Below, piece by piece: positions 12,283 through 25,543 of a stretch of 64,000 nucleotides of DNA. The stretch's first letter is position 1. Each line of letters begins with the position of its first letter. The stretch spans positions 4,872,501-4,936,500 of the forward strand of contig WPIO01000017.1 in assembly GCA_009760855.2 (NCBI GenBank), written 5' to 3'. The DNA comes from Cristatella mucedo (lineage: Eukaryota; Bryozoa; Phylactolaemata; Cristatellidae). Position numbers and translations under genes: made by a program. The notes under the pieces were generated by a model, which did no database searches, was not told the origin of the DNA, and saw nothing but the letters and a program-made list of their open reading frames with translations.

Positions 12283-13129
12283 TAGGTGAGATTTGGCTAA
12301 GCTGTTTCGTGGGTTGGATCTAAGCCGGCAACGGGCGCCGCTATGATGAGGATAAGCATTTCCGGAACAGGCGTTTCCGATCCGGCATAAAGCCGTCGAG
12401 GCATCTCCGACGTCAAACTTTATGGCGTAGACGATGCAGCTTAGCTAAGCTCTAATAATTCTGCTACGGCAACCCGACTATCGCAACTTCTCTTCTATGC
12501 TCAGGCAGGTAAGTGACTCAATGCATAATGTGGCCACCTGCAAAGTGTCGACGTCATAGCTCAGGTGCTTCAGCATGGGAGTGGGATGAGCCCTCATCGA
12601 AGGATCCCTAATCCCTTCCAGGCTGAGAGTTACCGTCTCCCTCTCGAGGCGATAGCGCTGAGTCGCGGAGTAGGGTTTACACGTGCGAAATTGACGGTGG
12701 TCGGTGAGGCGTGAGTCGTGACACTATACACCAGACAGAAAATCCGCCTCCCTCCGATAGCGGAGGACGGCCGTTCTATCTTTAAACCGATACACATTCG
12801 GTGCGACGGGTCTCATTTGCAACAAGAAATGTCTATATCGTTTATTGATGTACCGCTCGGCTTAAATGCTAGATGTAGTGTAGCCAGCGCTGACTCTCTG
12901 CAGCTATAGCTATAGCGCGAATGCTTCCCAGTATCAGGCGAAAGCCGTGACCGCATGACCATGACCGCATGACCCCTGACCCTGTCTTAGCTGTACATTT
13001 CAAGTGCCACTGAGCAAAATCCACAGCTGTTCTGCCATGGCAGCTACACGGGATGTCGTCGCGCTGACTCAAAAAAGCAAGAACGCCTAAAAGCAAAGCC
13101 ACTTGAATCTAAGTCTTTCAACTCTTCCG
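12281..13129. other. Unassigned DNA
   Basis: Between the GA tract and an L2 fragment I see no convincing exon and no known repeat. Confidence 0.5.
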
Positions 13130-13620
13130 GGCCAATGTCCTATCTCGGATAACAGACTCCGAGATAAAGAATTAACTTGCCTCTTTAGGTTCCTCCATTC
13201 TTTTAGTCAGGCCTCTCATAACTGACTTAGTTTCACACCAGGCCTCTCATATCTGACTTAGTTTCACACCAGGCCTCTATCTAACAGCCTGTGCTACCAA
13301 CTCTGGTCGATTAGTTTTCTCCAATCTAACTTGAAATCTTTCTTAAAGACTGTGCCTTCAGTTGTTGTGCTCCCAAAGCAGGAATGTCACAATCGACTTA
13401 CATCATGCCATCATCTGATTTGGCAACGTTCATTTAGAAGCTACAAGCTGCCTGTGCCTAGCAACTATTGCTCTGTCCGAGTGAATTGCCATTTGCATGC
13501 TTGTACTTTACGAGTCTGTGAATGTTGTAGCTGGGAACAAGAGCGATATGCTTTTGTATAGCCCACCAACATGTCGTCCAATTTTTGATCCCGATTCGTC
13601 GGAGTATCGATTATCGGAAG
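13130..13620 (+). mobile_element. L2-type LINE fragment, RT C-terminus and 3' region
   Basis: A frame-broken CAPKAGMSQSTYIMPSSDLA then TFI-stop-KLQAACA corresponds to the AP..WNSLP...FK..LK end of L2 RTs. The 3' part (CTTTTGTATAGCCCA near 13551-13565) matches the equivalent part of the 26.2-kb copy (CTTTTGTATAGCAC). It includes a 31-bp tandem duplication at 13208-13269. Confidence 0.65.
13208..13269. repeat. 31-bp tandem duplication in an L2 fragment
   Basis: CAGGCCTCTCATAACTGACT plus TAGTTTCACAC is repeated once with one change and begins a third time. Confidence 0.8.
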
Positions 13621-15217
13621 GCGATTAGGTCTTTCGTAAACCTAATGGACATCGTTTTAGACGTCATAATTGTTTTTCGACGCTAGAATGTACACCGTCC
13701 GCAAAGGCTTCAAAGTTCGCTAGCCAGTACCGGGCGAGAGCGAATTCAGACAGGGCGCTGCTTGCTGGCCCGTTTGCTCTACGCATCGCCGACGCGAGTC
13801 CGCCCTTCTACTAAGCTCTCATTCAGTAGTCTGTCCGCTTTTCTCTCCACGCTACTATCAGTCACGCTACTATCAGTCACGTAGGCATAAACGAATTGCC
13901 GCTTATCGTTCAGCCGATCCGCTCGACGCCATGACAGATTGCAGCTGCATTTCTCGAGCGCAGGTGCTCCGCCATCCGGCTCGACGGCAGCGCGCCCGTT
14001 CCCACAGCATAACATTCAACCTCAGACCTTCCCTACGACCCCTGCCCCTCCGACGCGTCCGTTTCGTGCGATCTACTGAGTGGGTGAAAAGCGCATGAAC
14101 GGGCGTTGCTACGAACTTCGAGTTTCGCTATTGGAGCTGTCGCAGGAAACTCTTATCCGAGTGCCATTTTCTCTCTCACTCTCCCGTCTCGTCACTCTCG
14201 CACTCTCCCGCCTTGTCTTCGCACCGCTCGAGAGCACCTCTTGCTTTCGGGCTCTCTCATCGCCTTTGCGGCCCCCCCCACAGCAGCACTCCCATAGGTC
14301 GAGAACCATCCTGGCGTCCCAGACGCCGGCTAGACTGCGGGTATGGCTCATAAAGGAAGCGCGTTCGACGCGGCGACGGCATGTCGCGACGGGATGGCGC
14401 AGCGTCTCGTCAGCGGCTGCCCTGGCTGCAGGCGTTCGCGAGAGCCGGCTGCGTAGACCCGGAAGAGTGGGCGTTCGGGAAAACGCGAACCTGGCAGAGC
14501 TATCCAGAGCTCAGATTGCCCTTATTTTCTGAGTCAGCAAGACGGCATTGAAACCGCAACGGGGATTCCTCATCGTAGCACCATCGCGTGATACACGAGT
14601 GGTCTTAACCGCCCTCGGCTAGCTGGCTAGATTTCTGACGATTGCTTAAATGAGCACCAGTCTTGCAGACGCCGGGTCGTGTATTTTGGCCAACTTTGAT
14701 TAACTGAAGTAAGACACAACCAAGCTCTTGAAAACGCTAAACGCACTGCTAGAATCAGCTACTTTGCGGGTCTTAATGAGAGATCCGTAGTAGATATTCG
14801 ACGGAGGTCGTAATCGTAGTGTTTTATTTGATGAGCGCCGGACATTGAATGTTCCTAATCCAGAATAGCTCACCCGCATAGGACCGAAAGGACCAGCCAC
14901 GGAGCCTGCTCTTAGTTAGATCAATGTAGCAGCGCAGTATTGGTAAGGCCGCTAAAAAATTATCAAGCGTCTACAAACGCTCCTAAATGCATGTGCAGCG
15001 CTGTAAACCCAAGAGGTAAACCCTCCTGCAGGCTCTCCCCTACAGCTACAGGCTACAGCTACAGCTGCAGGCTCTCCCCTACAGTTAGGATCAGCTAGGC
15101 GATCAGTCGGCAGGTACGAGCCAGACTTCGTACCCTCTGAGCTGCTTTAGCGATTTCCGCCCCTTCGCGTCGTGGTGTCATCTAAGGGTAAGAGCGTAAT
15201 AGAAACGAAGCGTCGGC
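13621..15217. other. Unassigned DNA
   Basis: It contains a 16-bp duplication (CACGCTACTATCAGT, 13847-13880) and a short CTACAGCTACAGG repeat near 15035-15085. The 150-codon frame at 14080-14532 lacks splice or domain support. Confidence 0.5.
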
Positions 15218-15930
15218 GTGGCGCCCGAGGAGAAGGACTCAATCTCTTTCTCGGCACTTTGCATATGCTGGAAAAGAAGTATGCTGATTAGCTTTCGAAA
15301 GCATGTACAATTTCAGAACTCGCCGGCACGCAAAGAGAAATTCAAGCGGACGGTGCACATGCGCGAGGAGTGGGTTAAGGTTTCAGCTTCTTAATAAGAA
15401 TATCGTGTCTAGTCAGAGGTCGAGATGTCAGTCGCTAGTGAGTCCAGGCTTTGGGAGCATAAGAGCCGAAGGCACGGTCTCCAGAGGATTTGAAGCTCGT
15501 TGGAGGCATTGCTGCATAACTTAAACCGGGGCAGCGGGTCGTGTGATAACACATATAATTCATTTGTATGGCGCCCTAAGAGAACTGAATCTCTATCCGG
15601 ATGCGTCACATCTGCCGCAGGGCTCGAACCCACACGCTCGGTCGTAAAGGTGAGCACATTGACCTCGGTCGTAAAGGTGAGCACATTGACCTCGGTCGTT
15701 AAAGGTGAGCACATTTACCCCTGGGCTAAACCATGGCGGCCGAAAACCGGATTAGGAAGTATTTCATAGCAAATGAACGAAGGGACCTAAAAGTGAGTGA
15801 CAGAACCTCGAAATCGATACTTCACTTGACGGGGAGCCAGTGCTGGTTGGTGAGAAGTAGTGTGATGCGGCATTTTCGACGTTCACGACAGATGAGCCGA
15901 GCAGCAGAGTTTGGCATCAACAGCGCGCAT
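15218..15930 (-). mobile_element. L2-type LINE fragment interrupted by a SINE
   Basis: The minus strand gives NSAARLICRERRKC, LTNQHWLPVK, SIDFEVLSLTF and then, beyond a SINE insertion at 15545-15740, AFGSYAPKAWTH and LIKKLKP. The 3' end near 15218-15290 has the family tail (GCATATGCAAAGTGCC...). The two RT halves resume on either side of the SINE, so this is a nested insertion. Confidence 0.75.
15545..15740 (-). mobile_element. tRNA-derived SINE (type 1) nested in an L2 LINE, with an internal triplication
   Basis: ATTCATTTGTATGGCGCCCT to CTAAACCATGGCGGC is a type-1 SINE on the minus strand. Between the B-box-like GGGCTCGAACCC and the head, a 27-bp unit (CTCGGTCGTAAAGGTGAGCA plus CATTGAC) is repeated three times (15637-15718). 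Confidence 0.75.
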
Positions 15931-16689
15931 CTATTTGCACATGCAGGAAGACCAGGGAGTTGTGAGCAACAATGCCTTATTCATTAAGCTATTAATGCAG
16001 AGTATCAGTGAATCTAGGCCTCTTAGAATGAGATCGATAGGTATGGTGTCTAGAGGGATAAGAGAGTCTTCTTAGACTAGGAGATGAACTATGAACTGTG
16101 AGGTCAGCAGGGGCAGGCTCAAAGGTGGACATAGGGGGTAAAATAAGGAGTGCAGGTTGCACATCTAAGGAGGGAGACACGTGACCTTGGCTATGGACTC
16201 TTGGGTCTTGTCTATCGTGCCGACAAAGAAGCTAGAGATGCTAGCAATCTGCTAAATAACCTCGAGGATGACTAGGTAGGGTGCTGACCTGAAAGTGATT
16301 AAGGAGACGATGAGGGGTTGATATCAGCACGTTTCTATTGTGCACCTAAGATTTCCCTGTGCCCTTGCAGAAGCTGGCCGATGGCCTTAGCCTTACGTAC
16401 GATGGATCGGTACGACCTACGAGAGCTCTCGCGTGCCAGTCGACGGTCGGTCAGTCCTGATCTTTTATACGCTTTTTCAAGCTTTCGCTAAGTAATCCTA
16501 GCTAGCGTAACGTCTGCAGTAAACCATAAGCCACCCGGGCGAGGGCTAGCATCTCTAAAAAGCAGAAAGTTTTGAAGTTACACGATTCCCAGTTTATGTA
16601 AGGGACATACTGCAGACTGAGATCCGCATGCGGTTAGATACGGAGATTGTTCCAATGATACGAGGTTCCTGCACACAGTCGCGTGAGAA

Positions 16690-16880
<191 letters not shown>

Positions 16881-17961
16881 CCTTAAGGTATGGATCAAGG
16901 GGAAGGTCAAGGAGAGGTCAAGCGAGCGCTTGCATCGGGCACATCGGGCACGCTTGACGCGCCACATCATTTTGTGGCGCTGCTCAGCTCCGTATCTGTT
17001 CGTTTTCCCTACGATTTGCGTTCGATGGGGCGACGATTTCGTATTTTTTACCACCTCGCCCGTCCGCGTTCAACCTGACACAACTCTGTTTTGGATTTTC
17101 ATTTACTCTTGAGCGTCAGTACTGGGCTAAGAGAAACCCGAGAGCTTTTTCACGAATCACTCACCATTACAGTACAGGTAAGTGGGGAGACGCGGGGAAA
17201 ATCTTGGTCAGTGTGGAGCTGATATTACTACACTACGAATTTTGCGAATAGGCGCGCGGGTCATGAGCTTCCGATGGTCAGCGTCCGTTCGAGCAATGGT
17301 CTATGAAGTGGATTTCCTGCTAGCAATAAGCGAGCGGACAATACAAGCAGGCACGCCCCACCTCTCCCGCCCCACCCCCCCCCCCGCTTGAAGATGAAGA
17401 ATTCCAATGCGGACGCGAATTATCTCAGCAAGCCAATTTGAGAGATGAGCGACTGCTCTGCGTCCGAACGAGATGGAAGCGAGAAAGGCCGGTGCCTATC
17501 TCTGCCACTACCGCCGCCTCGTCGGGGCCGCCATTGTCGACGGGCTCCGCCTCTCCCAGTGACGTGCGACGCTTCGCGGCCTATCGCCCGCCGCAGCCGC
17601 CTTCTCTTCTCGAATGCGAGACGGAACGGCCTCTGCGGCCGCGCCTGCAAGCGACGCCGCGTTATCGGTCGCCGCCCTAACTGCCAGCGAGGGCTCGGCG
17701 GGATCGGCGATCCCTCCGGTGATTCCCACGTCTGCAAGAGCGCTTATCACCTAAACGCAGCCGCTGCGCACCTGCGTCTGGAGCCGGGCGTTGACGTCGA
17801 GCGTGGGCTGGTACAACGGTTCCGCGAGCGGCATTAGAGGGCGTGCAATCTCGTTTACTTATGGCGGCGCGGCCGCAACAACGAGGCATATCCGACTGGC
17901 TGACGGACGGCGATTGAGAATTAATGAGACTTAGACGAAGACGGAAGGCGTATAGGCAAGC

Positions 17962-18143
17962 GGAGAGAGGAGAGAGAGAGGAGAGAGAGAGGAGAGAGAG
18001 AGGAGAGAGAGAGGAGAGAGAGAGGAGAGAGAGAGAGGAGAGAGAGAGGAGGGGGAGAGGGGAGAGGGAGAGAGAGAGGAAAGGGGAGAGAGAGAGAGAG
18101 GAGGAGAGAGGAGAAAGAGGAGAGAGAGGAGAGAGAGAGAGAA

Positions 18144-18185
<42 letters not shown>

Positions 18186-18608
18186 AGAGAGAGAGAGAGG
18201 AGAGAGAGGAGAGAGAGGAGAGAGAGAGGAGAGAGAGAGGAGAGAAAGAGGAGAGAGAGAGAGGAGAGAAAGAGGAGAGAAAGAGGAGAGAGAGGAGAGA
18301 AAGAGGAGAGAGAGGAGAGAGAGGAGGGAGAGGAGAAAGAGGAGGGAGAGGAGAGGGAGGAGAGAGGGGAGAGAGAGAGAAGAGAAAGAGAGGAGAGAGA
18401 GAGAGAGAGAGAGAGGGGAGAGAAAGAGGAGAGAGAGGGGAGAGAAAGAGGAGAGAAAGAGGAGAGAGAGAGGAGAGAAAGAGGAGAGAGAGAGGAGAGA
18501 AAGAGGAGAGAGAGGAGGGAGAGGAGAAAGAGGAGAGAGAGAGAGAGGAGAGAGAGAGGAGAGAGAAAGAGGAGAGAGAGGAGGGAGAGGAGAAAGAGGA
18601 GAGAGAAG
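17962..18608. repeat. 647-nt uninterrupted purine tract
   Basis: I read every base from 17962 to 18608 as A or G: mixed GA, GGA and GAAA units with no C or T. It opens with CGGAGAGAGG and closes before TCTGCG. Such a tract can form intramolecular triplex (H-DNA). The 231-codon ORF across it (E/R/G/K only) is an artefact. Confidence 0.93.
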
Positions 18609-18719
18609 TCTGCGACTGAGCTTCTCTCTTACAAGGGAGCGAACGCCTAACGGGCCTATTCTTGTGCTCTGTTTCGTGGATCGCAGATGGATCGCGGCTG
18701 CTGCTGCGGCGGCGGATCG

Positions 18720-19190
18720 CTACATAATATATTATAATATGTATAACATATTACATTACATTACTGACTCTGCGGCGGCAGCTCTGGCCGTCCGCTAGTA
18801 AGTCGAGGAGTAGCTCCGTTCGATTAGCCGCAGCGACCTTCGCGAAGCCTAAAGCATTACGTAAAAAGCGGCACATAACTAGCGTATAGACACCCAAAAA
18901 ACTGGCGGAGCTCCCTCGCGGCGAAGCGAGCGGGTCCGCTTCCGGCACCCAGCGGCACTTCCTTCTGATAGCGCCTCCCAACCCCAAGACTTCCCTACGA
19001 ATTCATTCGCGCCTCCCTGCCCCGAGACCACACCATCATTTGGCGTCGCGGAGCGCGACCGCCGAAGGTGGCTAGCGGAGGCCACAACCGCCAGCGGTGA
19101 GCCCGGCGAACCGCTTACTAGGAAGCCTTTCGGGGCCGGATATCCGCTTCCCGCACTGCCACTGCCGCGGCTTCGGTGGTGGTGGGTCGC
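18720..19190. other. Unassigned DNA after the purine tract
   Basis: A short AT-rich stretch (18718-18765) gives way to GC-rich DNA leading to a long G run at 19199-19228. No gene is recognised. Confidence 0.45.
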
Positions 19191-21926
19191 CAGCGCGGGG
19201 GGGGGGGGGGGGCGGGGGGGGGGCGGCGCCGCAATCAGCGTTTCGTTTTGGCGGCTGCGCGGGCTGGCATTGCGACTGGTACGCGCCCTCTCGCATCGCA
19301 ACGACGAAACGTCACGCGGGGTGAATTGACGTCACTGCCACGGCCCGCGCGAGCCCGCGCTGGCCGCTCAGCCGGAGGCGGCTCGCTCTCCTGACGCTTT
19401 CGTACTCAGCAAAGGAAACACTCGCGAACCGCACCCGAGACTCGTCTTCAGTCCAACCTCATGCCTTCCTGCTCCCTTTCTCCTCCCTTCCTCCTTTCCT
19501 TTCTCCTCCTTCCTTCCTTCTCCCTTCCTCCTCCCCTTCCTGCTCCCCTTTCTCCCCCTCCCTTCCTCCTCCTCCCTTCTTTCCTCCTTCGCCCGAGTAA
19601 AACGAGGTAGTTCCAGCTCGGCTCAAGACGACGTTGGACGGCCCCTTTCTCCGGCTCGACGACGCAGATGTCGGCTCGCTGACACGGACGGACGGGCGGC
19701 AAGCGCAGCCGGCAGACCTTGCTCGTCTTTCCGTCGCGTGCGCCGACGCCGCCGCTGCTGCGCTTCAGCCGACGCTTCAGCCGACTCTCGAGCGCTCGCG
19801 TTGCTTTTCGGGGGCGCACCTAGATTGGGGCGGCGAAACGGGTGGGGGGGGTCGTGGCGGCGAGCGAGCGGCTTACCGCGTTGACTATGCGTTGAATGCA
19901 AAACCACGCGCACGCGTTTCCGGCAGCTGCATTTGCGGCAGCTGCGTTTCCGGCAACTGAGCCGCTGCGTCATTGGAGGCGCGCGCGGCGGAACGCGAGC
20001 GATGGCGGCAGTAGCGCAGCCTAGCGGGCTTTGCCACGACGGCGCGGTCACCGCATCAGCCGAAGTACGCCTCCGGACGCACCGATGGGCCAGGTTTTAA
20101 TTCCGGTCGGCGGCACTGTTTTTTGCGAGTCACTCGACACCACAGCATGCACAGTTGCCGCAAGCGTCCGCAGCACATAAAGGACAAGTCGCCCGGAAAA
20201 AGCAAACGCTGCGAAGAGCAGCCGGTTTTTTAGCCTCGTTTCAAATTTCGTCACGTCATAAGATGTCGTCTGTCAGTCAGTCGGCGGAGCTCCTGCCTTT
20301 AGGTGCACAGGACCTGAAGGCCCGGTCTTCTAAGGATTCGGAGTTTATTGCAGCTTACGCCAGACGCCGGGGCGAGACGGCAGTCCGGGGGGGGGGTGGT
20401 GGAAGGGTTGCTCGAATATTGCAGTAAATAGGCGCCAGAGTCGGCGCCACGCGCCATTCTCGCATCTTGACAAAGGCTGCGACAATTACTACACGCAAAC
20501 CGGCAGAGGACGACGTTAGAGCAAGATCGGTGTGCGGCCTTGTGCCATCGAAAGCTCACCAATCGCTGCGGTGAGACCCCTTTCGCAATGAATGGTGACA
20601 GCTACCAATGACGGTGAGCAGTGAGCGGAAGCTACAGAGGACATCGAGCATTACCGCGGCGTCATAGGGACGGCGCTGGCTCGCTGAGCGGTTCCGAGAA
20701 TCCAGTGTCATCGAGCTTCTCGCTGAGATATTGAGCAAGCGAGGAGCCTCGTCTGTCCAAGAAGATGACACGCACGCAACACTACACAATGCCCGCACGA
20801 CGACGGCGACGACGACTTTCGCCGTCGCGAAGGCGACACTCGCGGAACGACTCCGCGTCTTCGCTGGCGAGTCTTCTCGGGTTTGCACGCGCTGACTGCA
20901 CGGCCGACTCATCGCGGAGGACCGGCGCGCAGGCGCGCGTTCGCTGTTAGGCTGGCGCGCCTGCGCTGGCGCCGCAGGAAGTTCCTGTCGCTTCTTCTTC
21001 TTGTCGTCGAGCGTCGAGCTCGAGGGGAAGAAGCGCGAAAAGCGAGCGCGTCCGCTATTCGCGCTTCTTCTCGCCAGCGGCCGGTGGACGCGCCGCCGTG
21101 GCTGGCTGCGCCGCCGTGGCTGGCTGCGCTCTGAGCGATCACGAAAGCTTCGCGCGTCGGCGTCGCGTTCGAATCGAGCCGGGCTGGCCTTTTTTTGGCG
21201 ATCTCTTCCGGCCGGCAGCTTCGCGCGCCCTCTGAGCCGTTCGGCGAGCGCTCGAAGAGGCTGCTGCGGCGCGCCGCCTCGCGCTCGAGGCCCCCTCGAG
21301 CCGCGCGCGCACGGGCAGTTCGCGCGCGCGACACACACACACATATATATATAAACATATATCTACGATAAAGGAATGAGGCCGCCGATCGCTGGGCCGA
21401 AGCGATCGGCGCGCCGAGCGCGCTCGCCCGCTAGATCTCGCGCCGCTATAGCGCCGCCGTGGCATAGAGTCGGCGGCTGATTTGGCGGCGGCCAGCGAGC
21501 CGCCCGACCAATCCTGCGAGAATGATTGACCCCCTAGCACCGACGGTCCCCGAGAGCCGAGTGCAATTGCCTAGCGGATATAATGCCTTTAGAGAGCGCT
21601 CATTGCGTTACGCTGCCGATTCTCATAAGATTACCGACCGCGAAGATTTATGCAACCCTCTAGACCGGCTCCGCATTCCGCGAGGACTGCACTCCGGCGC
21701 GTGCGTGTCCGACACTTACCGACCGCTCCGGGCGGCCGCCGACTGCCAGGCGCTCGCCCGCAGAACAGAAAATGGCAGCCGTCGCGTTTCGGCCAGCTGC
21801 TTCGCTGTTCACACTGACTGGCGTGGCGCGTCTGCGCGAAGCCGTGCGAACCCGTTTCGCCGGCGCCTCGCTGCGATCGCCACGTGCTGCGATCGCCACG
21901 TGCGGCGGGCCGCTGCCGCATGGTGA

Positions 21927-22095
21927 GCCGTGGTGGCACACTAGGTAAGGGGGTTGCTTTCACGACCTCGGTCCCGAGGTCGTGGGTTTGGTTCCTGAGG
22001 TGGGCGATCCTTTATCGCCACTGCAAGCGGTGGTGATAGCCGTTAAGGCTCTTCTGTCGCTATACAAAAAGAGGCTGCTTAGTCAGCTTGGATTT
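21927..22095 (+). mobile_element. tRNA-derived SINE (type 2)
   Basis: The head GGTAAGGGGGTTGCTTTCAC leads to CGAGGTCGTGGGTTTGGTTC (B-box-like). The body has GATCCTTTATCGCCACTGCA and GGTGATAGCCGTTAAGGCTC, then GTCGCTATACAAAAAGAGGC and TTAGTCAGCTT. It differs from type 1 in body and tail. It sits in a CpG-dense region. Confidence 0.75.
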
Positions 22096-22240
22096 ATGTA
22101 TCGCTCGCTTTTGCGGTCGGTGCTGACCAAGCCGCGAAAGACCCAAGCTGCGGCTCGCCTCTGTCGTCGTGCGCTGGCAGCAGTCGTCGAAAGTGTGAAC
22201 GTGCGCCGGCAGCAGCCGGCCAGACGACCGCGTCCCGAGT

Positions 22241-22297
22241 TTCCCTCCAGGCTGCCCCGCGGCGCGGCGCCCGCGCCGCGGGGCAGCCTAGAGGGAA
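22241..22297. other. 27-bp hairpin, 3-nt loop
   Basis: Arms 22241-22267 (starting TTCCCTCCAGGCTGCC) and 22271-22297 pair at 26 of 27 positions around CGC. Very GC-rich. It would be a strong cruciform or RNA hairpin. Confidence 0.82.
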
Positions 22298-23199
22298 GCC
22301 GGGTGTACATGTCGTCACGCGTAGAAGCAGCTCGCCCGCTCGGGCTTCCTGTCGGCTCGCGGGGCGCGCGCGCCTACGTCAGGAACGGCGTGGAGCGCCT
22401 CCGGCGCCGGACTCCCGCGATCGAGTCGCAGCGTCGGCGAACAATCGTATCTAGAGATCTCGAGCTTAGTCACGACGAGCTTAGCCTACTTCCAATTTTA
22501 CTATGGCTCGACGAGACTTATCTGCATGCAGCCAGCGCCATCTGAATTGTTAGCTTCGCTTTAATTCCATCCGGCTGTAGCTACGGCGCCAGCTTCCAGT
22601 CAGCGAAAAAGGGGGCGGGGCGCATTGGCGGCCGCCTTCAATCGGGCTTCAGGGAGCAATGGGGGCGGCCCCCAGCGTGAAGGGTACGAGTACAGTACGC
22701 AAGCTCGGAGACTTAAGATGTGGTCGAGCCACCTGCGTATCGTCAGCACTGCAGGCTAGCCAGCGTTTCGCTTATTAGCCAGCGTTTCGTTTCGCTTATT
22801 CGCTAGCGATTCGCTTAGTATTCGCTGAGCGCGACAGTTCTCGGAGTAAGGAAACTTAATGTAATCAGCTCAAAAGCGCAGCGATTCCTAGTTGCTAGGA
22901 AGCCAATCGCATCGCAAATAGGGCGTCGCGGTTATGCAGTCGAAAAATACGAGAGTCGGACAGGTTATTTAATAGAACTTTTGGTACTGGTGGTTTCAAT
23001 AATTGTTGCCGGCCGTTTTCGGCTATTCTTGTGCAATAGAATTTAGTCGTATTTCCAGACTTAGCCTGATTCAAGCTCCATTAGCGAGCATCTGACTCTG
23101 ACCAATCGGACGCAAATAAGGGAACTGCATTAAGAAACCGGAATAGTTTTCTGTCTACAGACAGGCTGCACAGTTAGCTAGTCTAGTGGCGAACTCGTA

Positions 23200-23200
<1 letters not shown>

Positions 23201-23270
<70 letters not shown>

Positions 23271-23271
23271 A
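23201..23271. repeat. (CCG)n trinucleotide repeat
   Basis: About 23 perfect CCG units at the left edge of a CpG island. Confidence 0.95.
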
Positions 23272-24111
23272 CTCGTTGGTGGCGAGAGCCGCTCGCTGCG
23301 AGCTCCGCCGCGAGCGGCCAGCGACTTCCCGACGGCGCACCGCTCAGCCGCGCTCTGCCAACCAGCGCGAGAGATGCCGAGGCGCGACCTCGGTCGCCGT
23401 CGCGGCCGCCAGACGCTCGCCTCCATGTCAAGGCGAGCGGCCCGCCGAAAGAATGCGACGCCCGCCCGCCCGCCCGCCACCGTCGATGCGCGCCGCCGCC
23501 GCACGAGACCAACGACTGCGCGCGGCGCCCCCCCCCCCGGCGCTCGCGGCCCCTCGCGTGCGACGTCCCAGCCGAGACGGAAGCCGAACGTTGAAGCGCT
23601 CTCGCGACGCTGGCGCAGGGCCCGACTCGATTGCCGCGTCGGACAGCGCGCGCGGCCGAGGTCGGCGCGAACGAAACGCCGCCGCCAGGCCTCGACTTGG
23701 AGTTGGTCGACTTTTCTGCTCGACGCGCTCTGCAGTTAGCGGCCAAGTCCAAGGCCGAGAGGCAGCTCAAACCAAAGGACGAGGACGCCGGCGCCGCGCG
23801 TGGGAGCGAGAGCGCGCAGCGGCGAAGAGCGGAGCAGAGCCTGCTCATGGCTTTCCGTGGCTTCAGCAGCCGCGGCATCGCTTCAGCCCTTCGACCGATG
23901 GAGTCGCGCCGGCTCGGGCGCGCTTAAGATTAGCTAGATTCTTCTCTCCAAGCTAGTCGGCTGTCTACAACGAATAGGTGAAGATGTCCGGAAGAATGTC
24001 ACTTGGGCACGCGCAGGCCGAAATGCGGTGCTGCCGCCGGGTTTTAACGCCGGCGCCGCAAGGTGCACGCACGTCAAGCGACGAGTCTTGTAGCGCAGAA
24101 AATTGTTTATC

Positions 24112-24483
<372 letters not shown>

Positions 24484-25394
24484 GCTCCTCCTCTCCAGTC
24501 TCAGCGCATGCACTCGCGGTGGACGCTTTCGCTGCCGTTTTCGCCCCCTCTTTCGCACGCGATCTTGCGCGTGATCTGATGCGCACCTACAACATGTCTC
24601 GCTCTCATCTCTGTCCCATCATCTCAGGATTTTTGGAAATCTCCAGCAGTCGGTCGGATCCGCTTCGGGCTCAGACCGACGAGACAGCGGCGGCCTAGAC
24701 TGCGCCGCGGTACGGCTCTGGCCGAAACGCGCGGCATGCACGTCCTGCGGATCTTGAAACTGGAGCGCGGCTCTCGCAAAAGTCGTCTGCGGTGGTCCGT
24801 CTCGTCGAGTAGGCGGGCAGCCGGCGGCGGGGCGGCCGTCGTCCACGCCGACGGCTCCGGCTTCGGAGAAGGGCGAGCGAGCGAGCGAGGTCTCCTCGAG
24901 ATCCGTCGGATCCGAGAGGGCGGGGCGGCGGGTTGGCAGACAGAGGCAGAGGCCACTGCACTGCGGGCGGCGGCATTCGCGTCATTCCTCCGTCTTGGCC
25001 GTCGTCGCTGCAGATTCGAGGCGACCGCTGCACCGAATCTCAGAGCAGACTCGGCCGGCGAAGGAGCCCTCCCCCTCCCCTCTGTTTCTGCCATCGCTGC
25101 AGGGCCGTCGCCAAAGAGCGGATGCCGGTCTCGCGCCGCGAGACTCCGGTACGAGTTCGACCGTTCGACGCCTCGTTGGCCATTCGCTCTCCCCCCCCCA
25201 GCCCCTGCCAATCCGACCCGGCGCCCAGCGCCGTGGCGCCGGCGCTGGAGCTCGGCCACCCAGAAGCCGCCGCGCCGTCGCGTCGCCGGGCGTCCCAGAT
25301 GTCGCCGTCGCGTCCCAGATGTCGCCGGGCGTGGACGCAAACTCGCGGCCTTGACCTAAAGGCGTGCGTGAGCGAAGCCGACGCAACGGCAAAC

Positions 25395-25429
25395 GCCCCA
25401 CACCCGCGACGCAGCCGCGGGTGTGGGGC
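25395..25429. other. Perfect 14-bp hairpin, 7-nt loop
   Basis: Arms GCCCCACACCCGCG and its exact complement, loop ACGCAGC. Confidence 0.8.
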
Positions 25430-25509
25430 TACTTCGAATCGTGCTAAAGGGAAGTCGCTGCGTCGGCTGCGTGTGCTGGTCTGCTGCGATACTTGCGCCT
25501 TCGGCGATG

Positions 25510-25543
25510 CGAGCAGCAGCGAGCGAGCGCTCGCTGCTGCTCG
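25510..25543. other. Perfect 16-bp hairpin, 2-nt centre
   Basis: Arms CGAGCAGCAGCGAGCG (25510-25525) and its exact complement (25528-25543), centre AG. It lies 80 bp from the previous hairpin. Confidence 0.8.

Noticed and set aside
15637..15718. CRISPR-like array of 27-bp units
   Set aside because: Units are directly adjacent with no unique spacers, and lie in a tRNA-derived SINE of a eukaryote.
17924..18619. 231-codon ORF on plus
   Set aside because: It is entirely the purine tract (E/R/G/K only), with no domain, start context or splice evidence.
20556..21344. 262-codon minus ORF
   Set aside because: GC-rich composition (R/S/A/P) with equally long shadows on the other strand; no domain or exon signals. 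The same reasoning removes 7937-8704, 23183-23956, 24624-25745 and 30234-30797.
22241..22297. microRNA precursor
   Set aside because: The stem is near perfect with a 3-nt loop and extreme GC content, unlike typical pre-miRNAs with bulges and larger loops; no small-RNA evidence is available.
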